Shown: positions 7,465-16,743 of the stretch, piece after piece | Layout of the letters: each line of letters starts with the position of its first letter | Position numbering within the stretch: position 1 is the first letter of the stretch | Origin: Bacteroidota bacterium | Lineage (GTDB): Bacteria > Bacteroidota > Ignavibacteria > UBA10030 > SZUA-254 | Length of the DNA stretch: 58,235 nucleotides | Direction of reading: 5' to 3' | NCBI GenBank assembly: GCA_036522515.1 | Contig: DATDFQ010000005.1 | Span: 1 to 58,235, forward strand | The notes under the pieces: generated by a model | Told to the model about the DNA's origin: nothing | What the model saw: the letters and a program-made list of their open reading frames with translations, nothing else | Databases searched by the model: none | Made by a program: the position numbers and the translations under genes

Positions 7465-8346
7465 TTATTCGATGTTCTGCAACTGTTCTCGGATTTTCTC
7501 GAGTTCTTCCTTCATGGCGACAACCTTGTGCGCGATCTCCGCGCTGCCGGCCTTGGAACCGACCGTGTTCACCTCGCGGTTCATCTCCTGAACAAGGAAA
7601 TTGAGGCGGCGCCCCGCGCTTTCTTCGCCGTCCATGGCGTTTCTGAAAAACTTTGTGTGGCTTCGGAACCGGACGCATTCCTCCGTCACGTCAAGCTTGT
7701 CGACGAAGAGCGCGACTTCGAGTTCGAGCCGCCGCGAGTCGATGACCTTCGTATCGGACAGGAGCTGCTTCAAACGCTCTTCCAGCCGGCTGCGCTCCAG
7801 CGGAATCAGGTCTTTCGCGACCCGTTCGATCTGCCCGATGCTCGAGTCCAGGCTGGCGATCCGGGCGAGAAGGTCCTTCATCAGCTCGCTTCCCTCCTGC
7901 CTGCGCATGTTTTCGGCATCGTCGAGCGCGGCGGCGATCGCCTTCCGGGCCACCGACCACTCGAGCTCGTCGCCGGAGTCGAATACGTCGATCTCCAGGA
8001 CCTCGGGAAACTTCAACAGATGATCGAGCGTGATCCGCTCCTTGATGCCGGCGGTCTTCCGGAGGCTGTTCAGCAGCTTGACGTAGGCTTTTGCCGCTGC
8101 GGGATTGATTTTGACGGGCGCCTCGCTGTCGTTCTCGCGCGTGATCGTGACGACGAGATTCACTTTGCCGCGGGAAAACTTGGTGCGGACCAGCTCCTTC
8201 AGCTCGTTCTCGCGCATGGAGAGGGTTCGCGGGAGCCGGGCAGTCACTTCGAGAAACCGGTTGTTCACACTGCGCAGATCCGCGAAAGCGGTGATCCGTT
8301 TCTCGGTTACTTCTCCCCGCCCATATCCCGTCATGCTTGAAATCAT
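7465..8346 (-). CDS. yicC: YicC/YloC family endoribonuclease
   Basis: A 293-residue protein beginning MISSMTGYGRGEV, the family's invariant N-terminal motif, with RSVNNRFLEV shortly after and the C-terminal DUF1732 segment GRRLNFLVQEMNREVNTVGSKA. YicC proteins are endoribonucleases implicated in RNA turnover and stationary-phase survival. I start at the ATG 8344-8346, or at the ATG four codons later; the longer frame runs into the promoter. A TTGACC-N17-TACCTT promoter lies at 8383-8411. It heads the run yicC-rpoZ-coaBC-glycosylase-dnaB-DUF1460. Confidence 0.95.
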   Translation of the reverse strand: MISSMTGYGRGEVTEKRITAFADLRSVNNRFLEVTARLPRTLSMRENELKELVRTKFSRGKVNLVVTITRENDSEAPVKINPAAAKAYVKLLNSLRKTAGIKERITLDHLLKFPEVLEIDVFDSGDELEWSVARKAIAAALDDAENMRRQEGSELMKDLLARIASLDSSIGQIERVAKDLIPLERSRLEERLKQLLSDTKVIDSRRLELEVALFVDKLDVTEECVRFRSHTKFFRNAMDGEESAGRRLNFLVQEMNREVNTVGSKAGSAEIAHKVVAMKEELEKIREQLQNIE

Positions 8347-8382
8347 GGAAAAACACGGCCTTCTGAGGTGCCAACCCCCACC

Positions 8383-8411
8383 AAGGTACAAAATATTTGA
8401 TCAGTGGTCAA
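8383..8411 (-). promoter_or_regulatory. Sigma70-type promoter for yicC operon
   Basis: On the minus strand TTGACC (8406-8411) and TACCTT (8383-8388) are spaced by 17 bases, about 37 bases before the yicC ATG. It is back-to-back with the rqcH promoter at 8439-8467. Confidence 0.6.
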
Positions 8412-8438
8412 GGAAAACATTCCCTCCGGGGAGCAGGA

Positions 8439-8467
8439 TTGAGAATCGCGCACTTTTTCTCTATATT
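8439..8467 (+). promoter_or_regulatory. Sigma70-type promoter for rqcH
   Basis: TTGAGA (8439-8444), 17 bases, TATATT (8462-8467). Transcription would start near 8474, giving a leader of about 30 bases before the ATG at 8504. Confidence 0.6.
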
Positions 8468-8503
8468 GGAGCCACAACATATCCCGGTGCCCCTCTCCCG
8501 CGT

Positions 8504-10210
8504 ATGGTCACACACTACTTCACGCTGGTCGCACTCACCCGCGAGCTCGATACGCTCCTCCGGTCTTCTGCCATCGCCGAAATCTTCACACAGCAGAAGG
8601 ACGAGTTGATTATCCGCGTCGACCGGACCCCGGGGGCGGATCTCCCGCAGAGCCGGTCTTCCCTGCACATTTCCGTCAATCCGCGTCTCAATTACCTCTT
8701 CGTGGAGGAACAGAATTCCCGCGCAAGGAGGAATTCGGTGGATCTGTTCGAGGAGCTCACCGGTTCGGTCGTCGATCGCGTCTCGCTTCTTCCCTTCGAC
8801 AGAACCCTGAGGTTCGCCTTCCGGGACCGCCGCTTTCTCTACGTCAGATTGTATGACAGCGCTGCGAGCAATATCTACCTGACCGGCGAAGACCTGAAAA
8901 TCCTCAATGCCTTCAAGAACCGCAAGAAACTGCAGGGAACCATCCTCCGGCTGGACGAACGGAAGTTCGACGCTTCGATCCTGGAGAATCCTCTCCCGTT
9001 CCGGGAATCGTTGAGGAACGCGTCCCCGCCGCTTCTCTTCCAGGCGCTGAAGGCTGCGGTGCCCGTTCTCGGGACCGTGTTCGCGCGCGAGGCGCTCATC
9101 CGCGCGGGCGTGGGCGAGGACACTCCCGTGCGCGACCTCGCCGACGAGGGACTGGACCGCCTCCATCGGGAGGTTCGGGGGATGATCGCCGCGATGGAAG
9201 AGGGGGAGCGGCGGGAAGAAGGGAAAACGGACGGAACGTACGTCTACGTTCGGGGGGCGACGCCGGTGGTCCTCTCGGCGATTCCCCTCCGGCATCTCGC
9301 GGACATGCAGCCGGAGCGGTTCGACAGCATACACCGCGCGATCAAATCGTTCATCGGAAAAACCTCCCGGACCCGCTCTTCGGAATCGGAAAAGGACGAA
9401 CTGTTCGGCGCGATCACAAAGGAGATCGAGCGGGGCAACCGCGCGCTGAATCTCGCGCGCGCCGCGGCGGCCGAATCGTGGCGGGCCGAGGAGTACGAAC
9501 GGATGGGCCGGCTGCTCATGGGGAATCTGCACCTGGTTGAGAAAGGAGCGGGCTGGGTCGACGTGTCGGATCCCTACCTTGCGGGTGAGACCGTCACCGT
9601 TGTGCTCAATCCGGCATTCACTCCGGCGCGGAACGCGGAAGAATACTTCGGGAAGGCGAAAAAGTTGCGGGCGGCCCTTTCCGAAACGGAGAAGCGCATC
9701 GCACAACTGGAAGGAAAGGTCAATCACTTTGAAGAAATGCTTCAGCGCCTTGACGCCTCCCGGACGGATGCCGAAGTCGCGGCCTTCAAGAAGGAGTACG
9801 CGAGCGGCCTGAAGACAACCGGGCTTCCGGAACAAAGCGGCGGGAAGGAGAAGCTCCCGTTCAGGACATTCGAAATCACCGGCGGCTTCCAGGTCCTGGT
9901 GGGGAAAAGCAGCGCCAACAACGACCTGCTGACGACCCGCTTCGCCAAGCCGAACGATCTCTGGTTCCATGCGCGCGGGGCCAGCGGTTCCCACACGGTC
10001 CTCAAGGTCCAGAAGGGACAGCAAGTTCCGCGCGAGGCGATCCGGGAGGCGGCATGCATCGCCGCGTACTACAGCAAAATGAGAAAGGCGAGCAACGTAC
10101 CCGTCGCCTATTGCGAGCGAAAATATGTCCACAAACCCCGGGGGGCTCCGGCGGGCACCGTCACACTGGAACGTGAAGAAATAGTCTTTGTCAAGCCCCG
10201 CCTTCCTTGA
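8504..10210 (+). CDS. rqcH: NFACT family protein (RqcH/FbpA-like)
   Basis: A 568-residue protein with an NFACT-N domain (from MVTHYFTLVALTRELDTLL), a helical coiled-coil middle (about 370-450, KKLRAALSETEKRIAQLEGKV), and a C-terminal NFACT-R domain with FAKPNDLWFHARGASGSH. RqcH binds large ribosomal subunits blocked by peptidyl-tRNA and directs alanine tailing of the stalled chain; older annotations call this family fibronectin-binding. The ATG at 8504 matches the family start and follows a sigma70-type promoter; the longer open frame upstream runs through yicC. The stop overlaps the -35 element for the next gene. Confidence 0.92.
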   Translation: MVTHYFTLVALTRELDTLLRSSAIAEIFTQQKDELIIRVDRTPGADLPQSRSSLHISVNPRLNYLFVEEQNSRARRNSVDLFEELTGSVVDRVSLLPFDRTLRFAFRDRRFLYVRLYDSAASNIYLTGEDLKILNAFKNRKKLQGTILRLDERKFDASILENPLPFRESLRNASPPLLFQALKAAVPVLGTVFAREALIRAGVGEDTPVRDLADEGLDRLHREVRGMIAAMEEGERREEGKTDGTYVYVRGATPVVLSAIPLRHLADMQPERFDSIHRAIKSFIGKTSRTRSSESEKDELFGAITKEIERGNRALNLARAAAAESWRAEEYERMGRLLMGNLHLVEKGAGWVDVSDPYLAGETVTVVLNPAFTPARNAEEYFGKAKKLRAALSETEKRIAQLEGKVNHFEEMLQRLDASRTDAEVAAFKKEYASGLKTTGLPEQSGGKEKLPFRTFEITGGFQVLVGKSSANNDLLTTRFAKPNDLWFHARGASGSHTVLKVQKGQQVPREAIREAACIAAYYSKMRKASNVPVAYCERKYVHKPRGAPAGTVTLEREEIVFVKPRLP

Positions 10211-10235
10211 AAAAGGGCGGAAAACTTCGTATACT
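10207..10235 (+). promoter_or_regulatory. Sigma70-type promoter for gene 10311-10955
   Basis: TTGAAA (10207-10212), 17 bases, TATACT (10230-10235), overlapping the rqcH stop codon. This gives a leader of about 70 bases. Confidence 0.6.
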
Positions 10236-10310
10236 CTTGCTCCTTGAGCGAACCCCCCCGTTGGGTAATTACCGGCGTCATTGCTTTCTCATTTAAAGAG
10301 GGAATCTGTC

Positions 10311-10955
10311 ATGAAGCGTGTTTTACTCCTTATTCTGATCAGCTCGAGTCTTCTCACGTGCCTGCACGCGCAGGACGATAGTTCAACGGTGAAGACTCCC
10401 GAGATTTCTCTCTCAGGGGGAGTTTCTCTGCCGTACCTTCCGGATCATTTCAAGGATTACTGGAAAAAGGGATGGAACGCCGGCGCCGGGTTCGGATATT
10501 CGACGAACCCCGGCTCGATCGGCTACAGTACGCTGCTCGCCACGGTGGAATATTCGAGATGGGCTTTTGACGTGGCCGCCTTCCGGACGAAACTCAATCT
10601 GGTGCAAAAGAACGTCGCGCTCTCCAGGAATCCGACCAGCGTCTTCAACATCATGTTTTCGTACAAGGGAACTTTTTCGCCTTCACGAAGGAGCCTTGCC
10701 CCCTATTTTCTGATCGGGTTCGGCTATCTCCATCTCTCCGAAGGGGCGATCACCTGTTCCGGCGACACGGCATTCACCGTTTCGGGGCAGAGCGCGTCGG
10801 CGTTCGCATGGTCGGTCGGGGTGGGGATCGAGGTTCCCGTCACCGAATCGATCGCATTCTTCGTCCAGGGGAAATCGACGCTCGGGGTGATCGATCCCAC
10901 ACGGCAATACTTTCCGCTTTCCGGCGGGTTTACCTACCGTCTTCTGAACAAATAG
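10311..10955 (+). CDS. Small secreted outer-membrane beta-barrel-like protein
   Basis: A 214-residue protein with a clear signal peptide (MKRVLLLILISSSLLTCLHA, then QDD). The mature part has alternating aromatic and small residues (GAGFGYSTNPGS, LLATVEYSRWAFDV, YFLIGFGYLHLSE, AWSVGVGIEVPV) and ends FTYRLLNK, in keeping with an eight-stranded OmpA/OmpW-like barrel. The ATG at 10311 follows AAAGAGGGA; an earlier in-frame ATG at 10281 would only add residues before the signal peptide. No specific family is recognised. It faces the convergent gene 10962-11786 with six bases between. Confidence 0.75.
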   Translation: MKRVLLLILISSSLLTCLHAQDDSSTVKTPEISLSGGVSLPYLPDHFKDYWKKGWNAGAGFGYSTNPGSIGYSTLLATVEYSRWAFDVAAFRTKLNLVQKNVALSRNPTSVFNIMFSYKGTFSPSRRSLAPYFLIGFGYLHLSEGAITCSGDTAFTVSGQSASAFAWSVGVGIEVPVTESIAFFVQGKSTLGVIDPTRQYFPLSGGFTYRLLNK

Positions 10956-10961
10956 TCCGCC

Positions 10962-11786
10962 TCATTCGGGTGGCTCGGGATAAAAGTTCTCCCGGGTCAA
11001 CCCGCATTCCTTCGCCGCCTGGTTCAGCAGCCGGAGGATGCCTGTCTTCTCGTTGAACGCCGCCGCGTTGATTTCGGCGCGCGGCTTGCCGATCGGGTGG
11101 AACGGGACGCTCGTGATTGTGTGATTCACGCTGTCCCGATCGTCTCCCATCGCCCCCCGGAACGCCCAGACATCGTCGAACTTGCCGTCGAACCCGCTGC
11201 TTCGCACGACGATCTGTCGGTCCACCCACTCCCTGTCCGGATCCATGTCGATCTGGACCGCCGCGTCCAGGACCCCGTCGTAGTTGTCGTCCGCCCAATG
11301 GTTGAACACGATTCTGCAGTGGCCCACGTAGTAATCGGCCTGGTCGTAATCCATCGGTTTGGTCCGTTCCGGAAAACCCTCGGGAAAATCCGCCGGCTTG
11401 TAGGCGGCCGCTCCCCCGACAAGGGCGAGGTAATCGATCGCTCCGTCGCCATTCCGGTCGTAGAGGTACGCCCAGGTCGATGTCTTTCCCGGGTTCGGGT
11501 TAATCCCCTGGAATTCCACGGAGAGCGAGATCGATTTCCGCGGATCCGGAAGGGGTTTGAGCGTAACGGCCGCGAGCAGCACCCTGGTATCCCCCTGTAA
11601 CCCCACAAAAGTGACGTACCTCCGTGAAACCTTTTTCGAGCAGACGATCGCAAGGTCTTTCCCGATGGGCGGGAACTGGCATACCGTATCCGCATGCGGA
11701 TAGAAATCAAGGATGCCGCTTTGCTGGGCTTCCAGCGATGCCGCGGCAAGAAGCACGACGCAAAGCAACGTGAACGCACATCTCAT
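10962..11786 (-). CDS. Secreted protein with EF-hand/dockerin-like calcium loops
   Basis: A 274-residue protein with signal peptide MRCAFTLLCVVLLAAASLEA. Two loops fit the DxNxDGxxD calcium pattern: D110-R-N-G-D-G-A-I-D118 and D166-D-N-Y-D-G-V-L-D174. There are four cysteines after the signal peptide. I recognise no named family. The ATG lies five bases after the stop of the HExxH peptidase gene upstream, so the two are probably one transcript and may act together outside the cytoplasm (inference). A calcium-stabilised periplasmic or surface protein is the most that can be said. Confidence 0.65.
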   Translation of the reverse strand: MRCAFTLLCVVLLAAASLEAQQSGILDFYPHADTVCQFPPIGKDLAIVCSKKVSRRYVTFVGLQGDTRVLLAAVTLKPLPDPRKSISLSVEFQGINPNPGKTSTWAYLYDRNGDGAIDYLALVGGAAAYKPADFPEGFPERTKPMDYDQADYYVGHCRIVFNHWADDNYDGVLDAAVQIDMDPDREWVDRQIVVRSSGFDGKFDDVWAFRGAMGDDRDSVNHTITSVPFHPIGKPRAEINAAAFNEKTGILRLLNQAAKECGLTRENFYPEPPE

Positions 11787-11790
11787 CGGT

Positions 11791-13458
11791 TCAATCCCTC
11801 GTAATATTCCTGGTCACGTCGATGCCGAGCTTCCGGAGGTAGGCGCCGCTCTCAAGCGACTTGCCCGTGGCATCCCGGATCCGGTCCGTCCATTCTTCCG
11901 ATTCGCCCGACGCATAGAGATGGGCGATCATCCACTCCGCCAGATGAGGATTGCGGCTCTTCTGTTCACCGAACTTGCTGGAAAGCGCTTCCTGAAGTTG
12001 CGTCGCAATCATTCCCGCCAGAACATAGTTCTGGTAGTAGCAGGGGTACGACACGTACCAGATCGACGCCGCGAACTGGGCGGGCTCCCCCGGGTCGAGA
12101 TCGACGAGCATATACTTCTTGAACATCTCCCGTTCCAGCGCCCCGAGATCCTGGCCCGGATCCTGATACATCCGGTACTCGAAGAAAAAGTCCTTCATCA
12201 ACCGGCGGAGCCGGCAAAGCGCGGGAATCGACCGGTTCTTGATATAGCGCTCGATCTGCCTGGGCTTCACATCGGTGTAGCCGGAGATCCAGAGCGAATC
12301 GTCCGTAAACTCCCCGTGCATATCGGCCACGCCCTCTTCGTACGCGGCGCACTGGGCGCCGGGAATCCACTCGTACCCCCTGAGGATCGGATACTCGACC
12401 CGGGTGTGGACCGCCTTCAGAGAGTGGCCATACTCATGGAAGGCGACCGCATAGAAGCCCTTCCCCTTCGTCGGATTCACCAGGAACCTCGAGTCGGACG
12501 GGATGCGGATCGCGAGGCTCAGCCCGCCGTACGGAATGTCCTTCACCACCTCCCGGATGGGGAGCGAATCGACATCGAAGCCGATGCTCTTCTGAAATTC
12601 GTGGATGATCGCGAACACCGATTCCGGGAGAAAGTACCTGTCGGGCAGCTGGACGGCTTCCCGGAGGGCGTAGTCGAAATCCCACGCTTCGAACGTCTCC
12701 GCGTGCATCTTCTCCCGCGCGGTAGCCATGAAGTCCTCCAGCGGCGCGCGGGTTTGCTCTTCGAGCTCGTTCATCGTCCTGAGGAGCCAGGCCTCGTCGA
12801 TCGCCTGGAGCCGAAGAGCAAGGGAATAGTAATTAGGAAAACCGAGTTCGCGGGCCTTTTCGTTCCTGAGTTTGACGAGCCTGACGAGGTCTTCTCCGGC
12901 GGACGCGGAGATCTGGGACGTGAGCGACCAGAGTTTGTGCCGCTGTTGCTGTTTCCTCTCCTGCCTCAACCGGTTGCTCACCTGGGCCCGCGTCAGGAGC
13001 GAATCGCCCATCTTCAGCTTGAAGCCGGTGATCGTTTGCTGAAGACGGTTCTCGATCCCGGCGATCCCGTGATCGGCATAGATCGCCCCGCCGATGAAGC
13101 ACCGGTGCCAGAGCTCCAGCCTGCGGGCGAGCGGCTTGTCGGACAGGGAGGATGACCTCCCCCGCCACGTTTCGATGATGGAGCGGGCCGTCGTGTCGCC
13201 GAAAATTCCGGCAAATTCCGCTTTCGCGCCATCCAGGTCGAACGGCGCTTCCTGCGAGTAGCTGTTCCAGTTGGCGAGCCCCATCCGCTCGCACGCATGC
13301 TCGTATCTCCGCTCGAGTGTGTCGAGGTAGACATAGAGCTCGTTCTTCGAATCGACAGTCGTTTTCTTAGCCACCTGTTGGTCCGCCTTCTGCTTGCAGG
13401 AATACTCCGCAACCAAGAGCGCAGCGGCAGTCACCAGAACGAGGACGCGGCGGAGCAT
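11791..13458 (-). CDS. Exported M2/M3-like zinc metallopeptidase
   Basis: A 555-residue protein with zinc motif HEYGH in AVAFHEYGHSLKAVH and a downstream Glu in AAYEEGVADMHGEF, the gluzincin arrangement of peptidyl-dipeptidase A (M2) and oligopeptidase (M3) enzymes. The mostly helical sequence and overall length fit M2/M3. The N-terminus is a signal sequence ending VAEYSCKQKAD; the Cys suggests a lipoprotein, though the lipobox is poor. It probably trims peptides in the periplasm or at the outer membrane. It is followed after four bases by the gene for a calcium-loop protein. M2 is my first choice, M3 the alternative. Confidence 0.82.
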   Translation of the reverse strand: MLRRVLVLVTAAALLVAEYSCKQKADQQVAKKTTVDSKNELYVYLDTLERRYEHACERMGLANWNSYSQEAPFDLDGAKAEFAGIFGDTTARSIIETWRGRSSSLSDKPLARRLELWHRCFIGGAIYADHGIAGIENRLQQTITGFKLKMGDSLLTRAQVSNRLRQERKQQQRHKLWSLTSQISASAGEDLVRLVKLRNEKARELGFPNYYSLALRLQAIDEAWLLRTMNELEEQTRAPLEDFMATAREKMHAETFEAWDFDYALREAVQLPDRYFLPESVFAIIHEFQKSIGFDVDSLPIREVVKDIPYGGLSLAIRIPSDSRFLVNPTKGKGFYAVAFHEYGHSLKAVHTRVEYPILRGYEWIPGAQCAAYEEGVADMHGEFTDDSLWISGYTDVKPRQIERYIKNRSIPALCRLRRLMKDFFFEYRMYQDPGQDLGALEREMFKKYMLVDLDPGEPAQFAASIWYVSYPCYYQNYVLAGMIATQLQEALSSKFGEQKSRNPHLAEWMIAHLYASGESEEWTDRIRDATGKSLESGAYLRKLGIDVTRNITRD

Positions 13459-13576
13459 CGGGGTTTATGGGTTCAGGAGTGGGTTATGGAGTCCATTTTC
13501 CGGAGCGTAAGATAGGAAAAATTTATTTCAAAAGGTTCAAGCACTCCCCAAAACGGCTCAAATTCCCGCAGTTCCC

Positions 13577-13605
13577 TTGCTTCTCATACCCTCTTTTCTT
13601 ATTAT
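13577..13605 (+). promoter_or_regulatory. Possible promoter for polyprenyl synthase operon
   Basis: TTGCTT (13577-13582), 17 bases, TATTAT (13600-13605), about 58 bases before the TTG start at 13663. The -10 is good and the -35 weak. Confidence 0.45.
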
Positions 13606-13662
13606 ACCCGCATAGAGAGCGGCTCCCGTCCCAATTATACACCTTTCGCCATCGCCAGGCCA

Positions 13663-14649
13663 TTGAAGCATACAAATCCCGGGCGGGTCTACGACGCCTA
13701 CAGAGTTCGCGTCGAAGAAAAACTGCGGTCGCTCGCCGATCACAACACGCCCGTCTCAGTCTCCCGGCCCATTCGCTACGTCCTTTCCGGACGGGGAAAA
13801 CGGATCCGGTCTCTCCTCGTCCTCTTCTCGTGTGAAGCCGTGGGGGGCAATCCCCGCCGCGCGCTGGACACGGCGGCGGCGATGGAAATTCTCCACAACT
13901 TCACGCTCGTCCACGACGACGTCATGGACAACTCCGAGCTCCGGAGGGGAAGGGCGACGGTGCACGAGCGGTGGAACCCGAATATCGCCATTCTTTCGGG
14001 AGACGAGCTTGTCGCCCTGGCGTACCGTTCCCTTCTCAGGACCGACACACGCCGCCTGAAGGAAATTCTCGTCGTCTTCACCGAATCGTTCATCGAGGTC
14101 TGCGAGGGACAGGCGCTCGACAAGGAGTTCGAGATCCGGAAGGACGTTTCCCTGGAGGAATATCTGTCGATGATCGGGAAGAAAACCGGCAGGATGATCG
14201 CAGCCGCCACGGAGATCGGCGGCCTGGTCGGAGGCGGAACGCGGGGGGAAGTCGCCGCACTCCGCGCATTCGGAGAACACCTCGGGAGAGCCTTCCAGAT
14301 CCGGGACGATCTCCTCGACGCCGTCGGGAGCGAGGATCAGTTCGGCAAAAAGATCGGGAGCGACATCAGGGAACGGAAGAAAACCTACCTGTTTCTCACG
14401 GCGCTCGGGCGCGCGCGGGGGGGCGACCGCTCCTTCCTGAGCTCCCTTCGGACAAGAAACGGCATTACCACCCGCGTGGTCGACCGCGTCCGCGGCATCT
14501 ACGTTCGCACCGGCACAATTGAGGCGGCCGAACGCGCCATCGAGCGGAGCACGGCCCGCGCGCAGGAATCGCTGAGGCCGATCAAACCGGGAAGGGGAAA
14601 AGAACTCCTCCTCTGGCTCTCGCACCGGCTTCTCGACAGAGCGTCCTAG
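13663..14649 (+). CDS. Polyprenyl diphosphate synthase
   Basis: A 328-residue trans-isoprenyl diphosphate synthase with both Asp-rich motifs: LVHDDVMDNSELRRG (first) and QIRDDLLDAVGSE (second), plus GKRIRSLLV near the N-terminus. It condenses isopentenyl diphosphate into longer prenyl chains for quinones, carotenoids or lipid carriers; chain length cannot be read with confidence. The start is TTG at 13663 after a weak AGG site. It is followed after six bases by ptsH and then ptsI, with no obvious metabolic link. Confidence 0.92.
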   Translation: MKHTNPGRVYDAYRVRVEEKLRSLADHNTPVSVSRPIRYVLSGRGKRIRSLLVLFSCEAVGGNPRRALDTAAAMEILHNFTLVHDDVMDNSELRRGRATVHERWNPNIAILSGDELVALAYRSLLRTDTRRLKEILVVFTESFIEVCEGQALDKEFEIRKDVSLEEYLSMIGKKTGRMIAAATEIGGLVGGGTRGEVAALRAFGEHLGRAFQIRDDLLDAVGSEDQFGKKIGSDIRERKKTYLFLTALGRARGGDRSFLSSLRTRNGITTRVVDRVRGIYVRTGTIEAAERAIERSTARAQESLRPIKPGRGKELLLWLSHRLLDRAS

Positions 14650-14655
14650 CGCCTG

Positions 14656-14922
14656 ATGATCGAGCGTGAGGTGGTGATCAAGAACCGGACGGGCCTGCAC
14701 ACGCGGCCTGCGGCCACGCTGGTCAAGACGGCTTCGAAGTTCAACTCCGAATTCCTCATATTCAAGGACGACATGGAGATCAACGGCAAAAGCATCATCG
14801 GCGTGATGACGCTTGCGGCGGAACAGGGGTCGAAACTTCTTCTCCGGTTTTCGGGAAACGACGAAGAGGAGGCGGCGAACGCCGTGGTGGCTCTCTTCGA
14901 AAGCGGGTTCGACGAGGAATGA
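14656..14922 (+). CDS. ptsH: PTS phosphocarrier protein HPr
   Basis: An 88-residue HPr with the phospho-acceptor His15 in NRTGLHTRPAATLV and the regulatory Ser46 in NGKSIIGVM, the site used by HPr kinase/phosphorylase where present. It takes phosphate from enzyme I. Its stop overlaps the ptsI start (ATGA). No sugar permease (enzyme II) is nearby, so a regulatory role is possible. Confidence 0.95.
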   Translation: MIEREVVIKNRTGLHTRPAATLVKTASKFNSEFLIFKDDMEINGKSIIGVMTLAAEQGSKLLLRFSGNDEEEAANAVVALFESGFDEE

Positions 14923-16697
14923 AAATGCCCGATAAGACGCCGGCGAGGGAGGTCGTTCTCAACGGGATTGCGGCATCTCCGGGGATCGCGATCGGACGGG
15001 TCTATCTCTTCACGAAGACCATTCCGCGGGTCGAGGAGCGCGAGGTCGCGGCCGGCGACGTCGAGCCGGAAATCGAGCGGCTGACCAGGGCCGTCGAGAA
15101 GGCGTCCCGGGAGCTGAACAAGATCCTCCTCTTCGCCCGCCAGAAAGTCGGCGATGCGAAGGCGAGAATCTTCGAAGCCCAGATCATGATCCTGGAAGAC
15201 CGGGTCCTGCTCGACGCCGTCGTCAACCGTATCAGGCGGGAGCGGAAGAACGCCGAGTTCATCGTAAGCGATGAAATCGGAAAGTACGCCAGTCTCATGA
15301 TGGAGGCCAACGCCGAGTACATGCATGAACGGGCGCACGACATCGAGGACCTGAAACACCGGGTCATCCGAAGCCTGCACCAGGAAAAACTCGTCTCACG
15401 GCTCGAAGAATCCGTCATCGTGATCGCGCATGAGCTCACGACGGCGGACGCGATCATCCTCAGCCGGAACCATGTCCTCGGATATGCCACCGATAAGGGC
15501 GGAGTCACATCGCACGCCGCGCTCTTCTCCCGCTCGCTCAAGATTCCGGCGGTGGTCGGACTCGGAGATATCAGCCGGGAAGCGGAGACGGGCGACCTGA
15601 TCGTGGTCGACGGGTACAGCGGCACGGTCGTGATCAATCCTTCCAAAGAACGCGTCCAGGAGCTCGAGCGGAAGCGTGAACACCTTCTGACGTTCGAGGC
15701 GAGACTTTCCGAACTGCGGGACCTTCCCGCGACCACGGCCGATAACCACAGCATCGAGCTCTCTGCGAATATAGAACTTCCCGAGGAGCTGGAATACGTC
15801 CTTCTGCAGGGCTCGCAAGGAGTGGGATTGTACCGTACGGAGAGCCTGCTCATAGGTCTGGACGAGATCCCGTCGGAGGAGGAGCAATACCTCGAGTACA
15901 AGAAGGTCGTCGAGCGGCTTGCCCCCAACCGGGTCATCATGCGGACCTTCGATATCGGCGGAGACAAGATCGCTCCCGAGACAGCGGAGGAATCGAACCC
16001 GTTCCTCGGCTGGAGGGGCATCCGTATCTGTTTCGACCGGCCCGACCTGTTCATGAACCAGCTCCGGGCGATGCTCCGCGCCAGCGCCCACGGGAATCTC
16101 GCCGTCATGTTCCCGATGATCACGACCATCGGCGAGGTGCGGAAGGCGAAGGAGTTCGTCGGTCAGGCAAAATCGGACCTGAAGCGCGAAGGGATCAAAT
16201 TTGACGAACAGATCAAGCTCGGGGTCATGATCGAGGTCCCCTCGGCCGCCCTCAATGCGAGGATGATTGCGGCGGAAGTGGATTTCCTGAGCATCGGCTC
16301 GAACGATCTGATCCAGTACCTCCTCGCGGTCGACCGCGGAAACAGCCTCGTGTCGAAGCTTTACCAGACCTTCGACCCCGGGGTCCTCACGACCATAAAA
16401 TTTATCATCAACGCGGGACACAAGGAAAAGAAATGGGTGGGGATTTGCGGAGAAATGGCGGGAAACCCCCTGGCCGTGCCCCTCTTGATCGGATTCGGGA
16501 TCGATGAAATGAGCGTCGTACCGGGGATCCTTCCCGAAATCAAGAAAATCGTGCGGTCGTTGCGGTACGATCGTCTTCGGGAGATCGCGGCCGAAGTTCT
16601 GAAGTTCCCGACCGCGGAGGAGTCGGAATCGTACCTGCGAAACTTTCTCAGGGAGGAAATTCCCGACCTGCCGTTGGACAACGATCCCGCGCCCTGA
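14919..16697 (+). CDS. ptsI: PTS enzyme I (phosphoenolpyruvate-protein phosphotransferase)
   Basis: A 592-residue enzyme I. The N-terminal HPr-binding and phospho-His domain contains DKGGVTSHAALFSRS with the active His at 199; the C-terminal PEP-binding barrel shows GVGLYRTESLL, RTFDIGGDK, IGSNDLIQYLLAVDR and the catalytic Cys in GICGEMAGNP. It autophosphorylates from PEP and passes phosphate to HPr. The start is ATG 14919, overlapping the ptsH stop; a second ATG two codons on is equally possible. Confidence 0.97.
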   Translation: MKMPDKTPAREVVLNGIAASPGIAIGRVYLFTKTIPRVEEREVAAGDVEPEIERLTRAVEKASRELNKILLFARQKVGDAKARIFEAQIMILEDRVLLDAVVNRIRRERKNAEFIVSDEIGKYASLMMEANAEYMHERAHDIEDLKHRVIRSLHQEKLVSRLEESVIVIAHELTTADAIILSRNHVLGYATDKGGVTSHAALFSRSLKIPAVVGLGDISREAETGDLIVVDGYSGTVVINPSKERVQELERKREHLLTFEARLSELRDLPATTADNHSIELSANIELPEELEYVLLQGSQGVGLYRTESLLIGLDEIPSEEEQYLEYKKVVERLAPNRVIMRTFDIGGDKIAPETAEESNPFLGWRGIRICFDRPDLFMNQLRAMLRASAHGNLAVMFPMITTIGEVRKAKEFVGQAKSDLKREGIKFDEQIKLGVMIEVPSAALNARMIAAEVDFLSIGSNDLIQYLLAVDRGNSLVSKLYQTFDPGVLTTIKFIINAGHKEKKWVGICGEMAGNPLAVPLLIGFGIDEMSVVPGILPEIKKIVRSLRYDRLREIAAEVLKFPTAEESESYLRNFLREEIPDLPLDNDPAP

Positions 16698-16743
16698 CGC
16701 GGCGGCGGCGCTCTCCGCATCACCAATCGAGGAACATTCTGCC

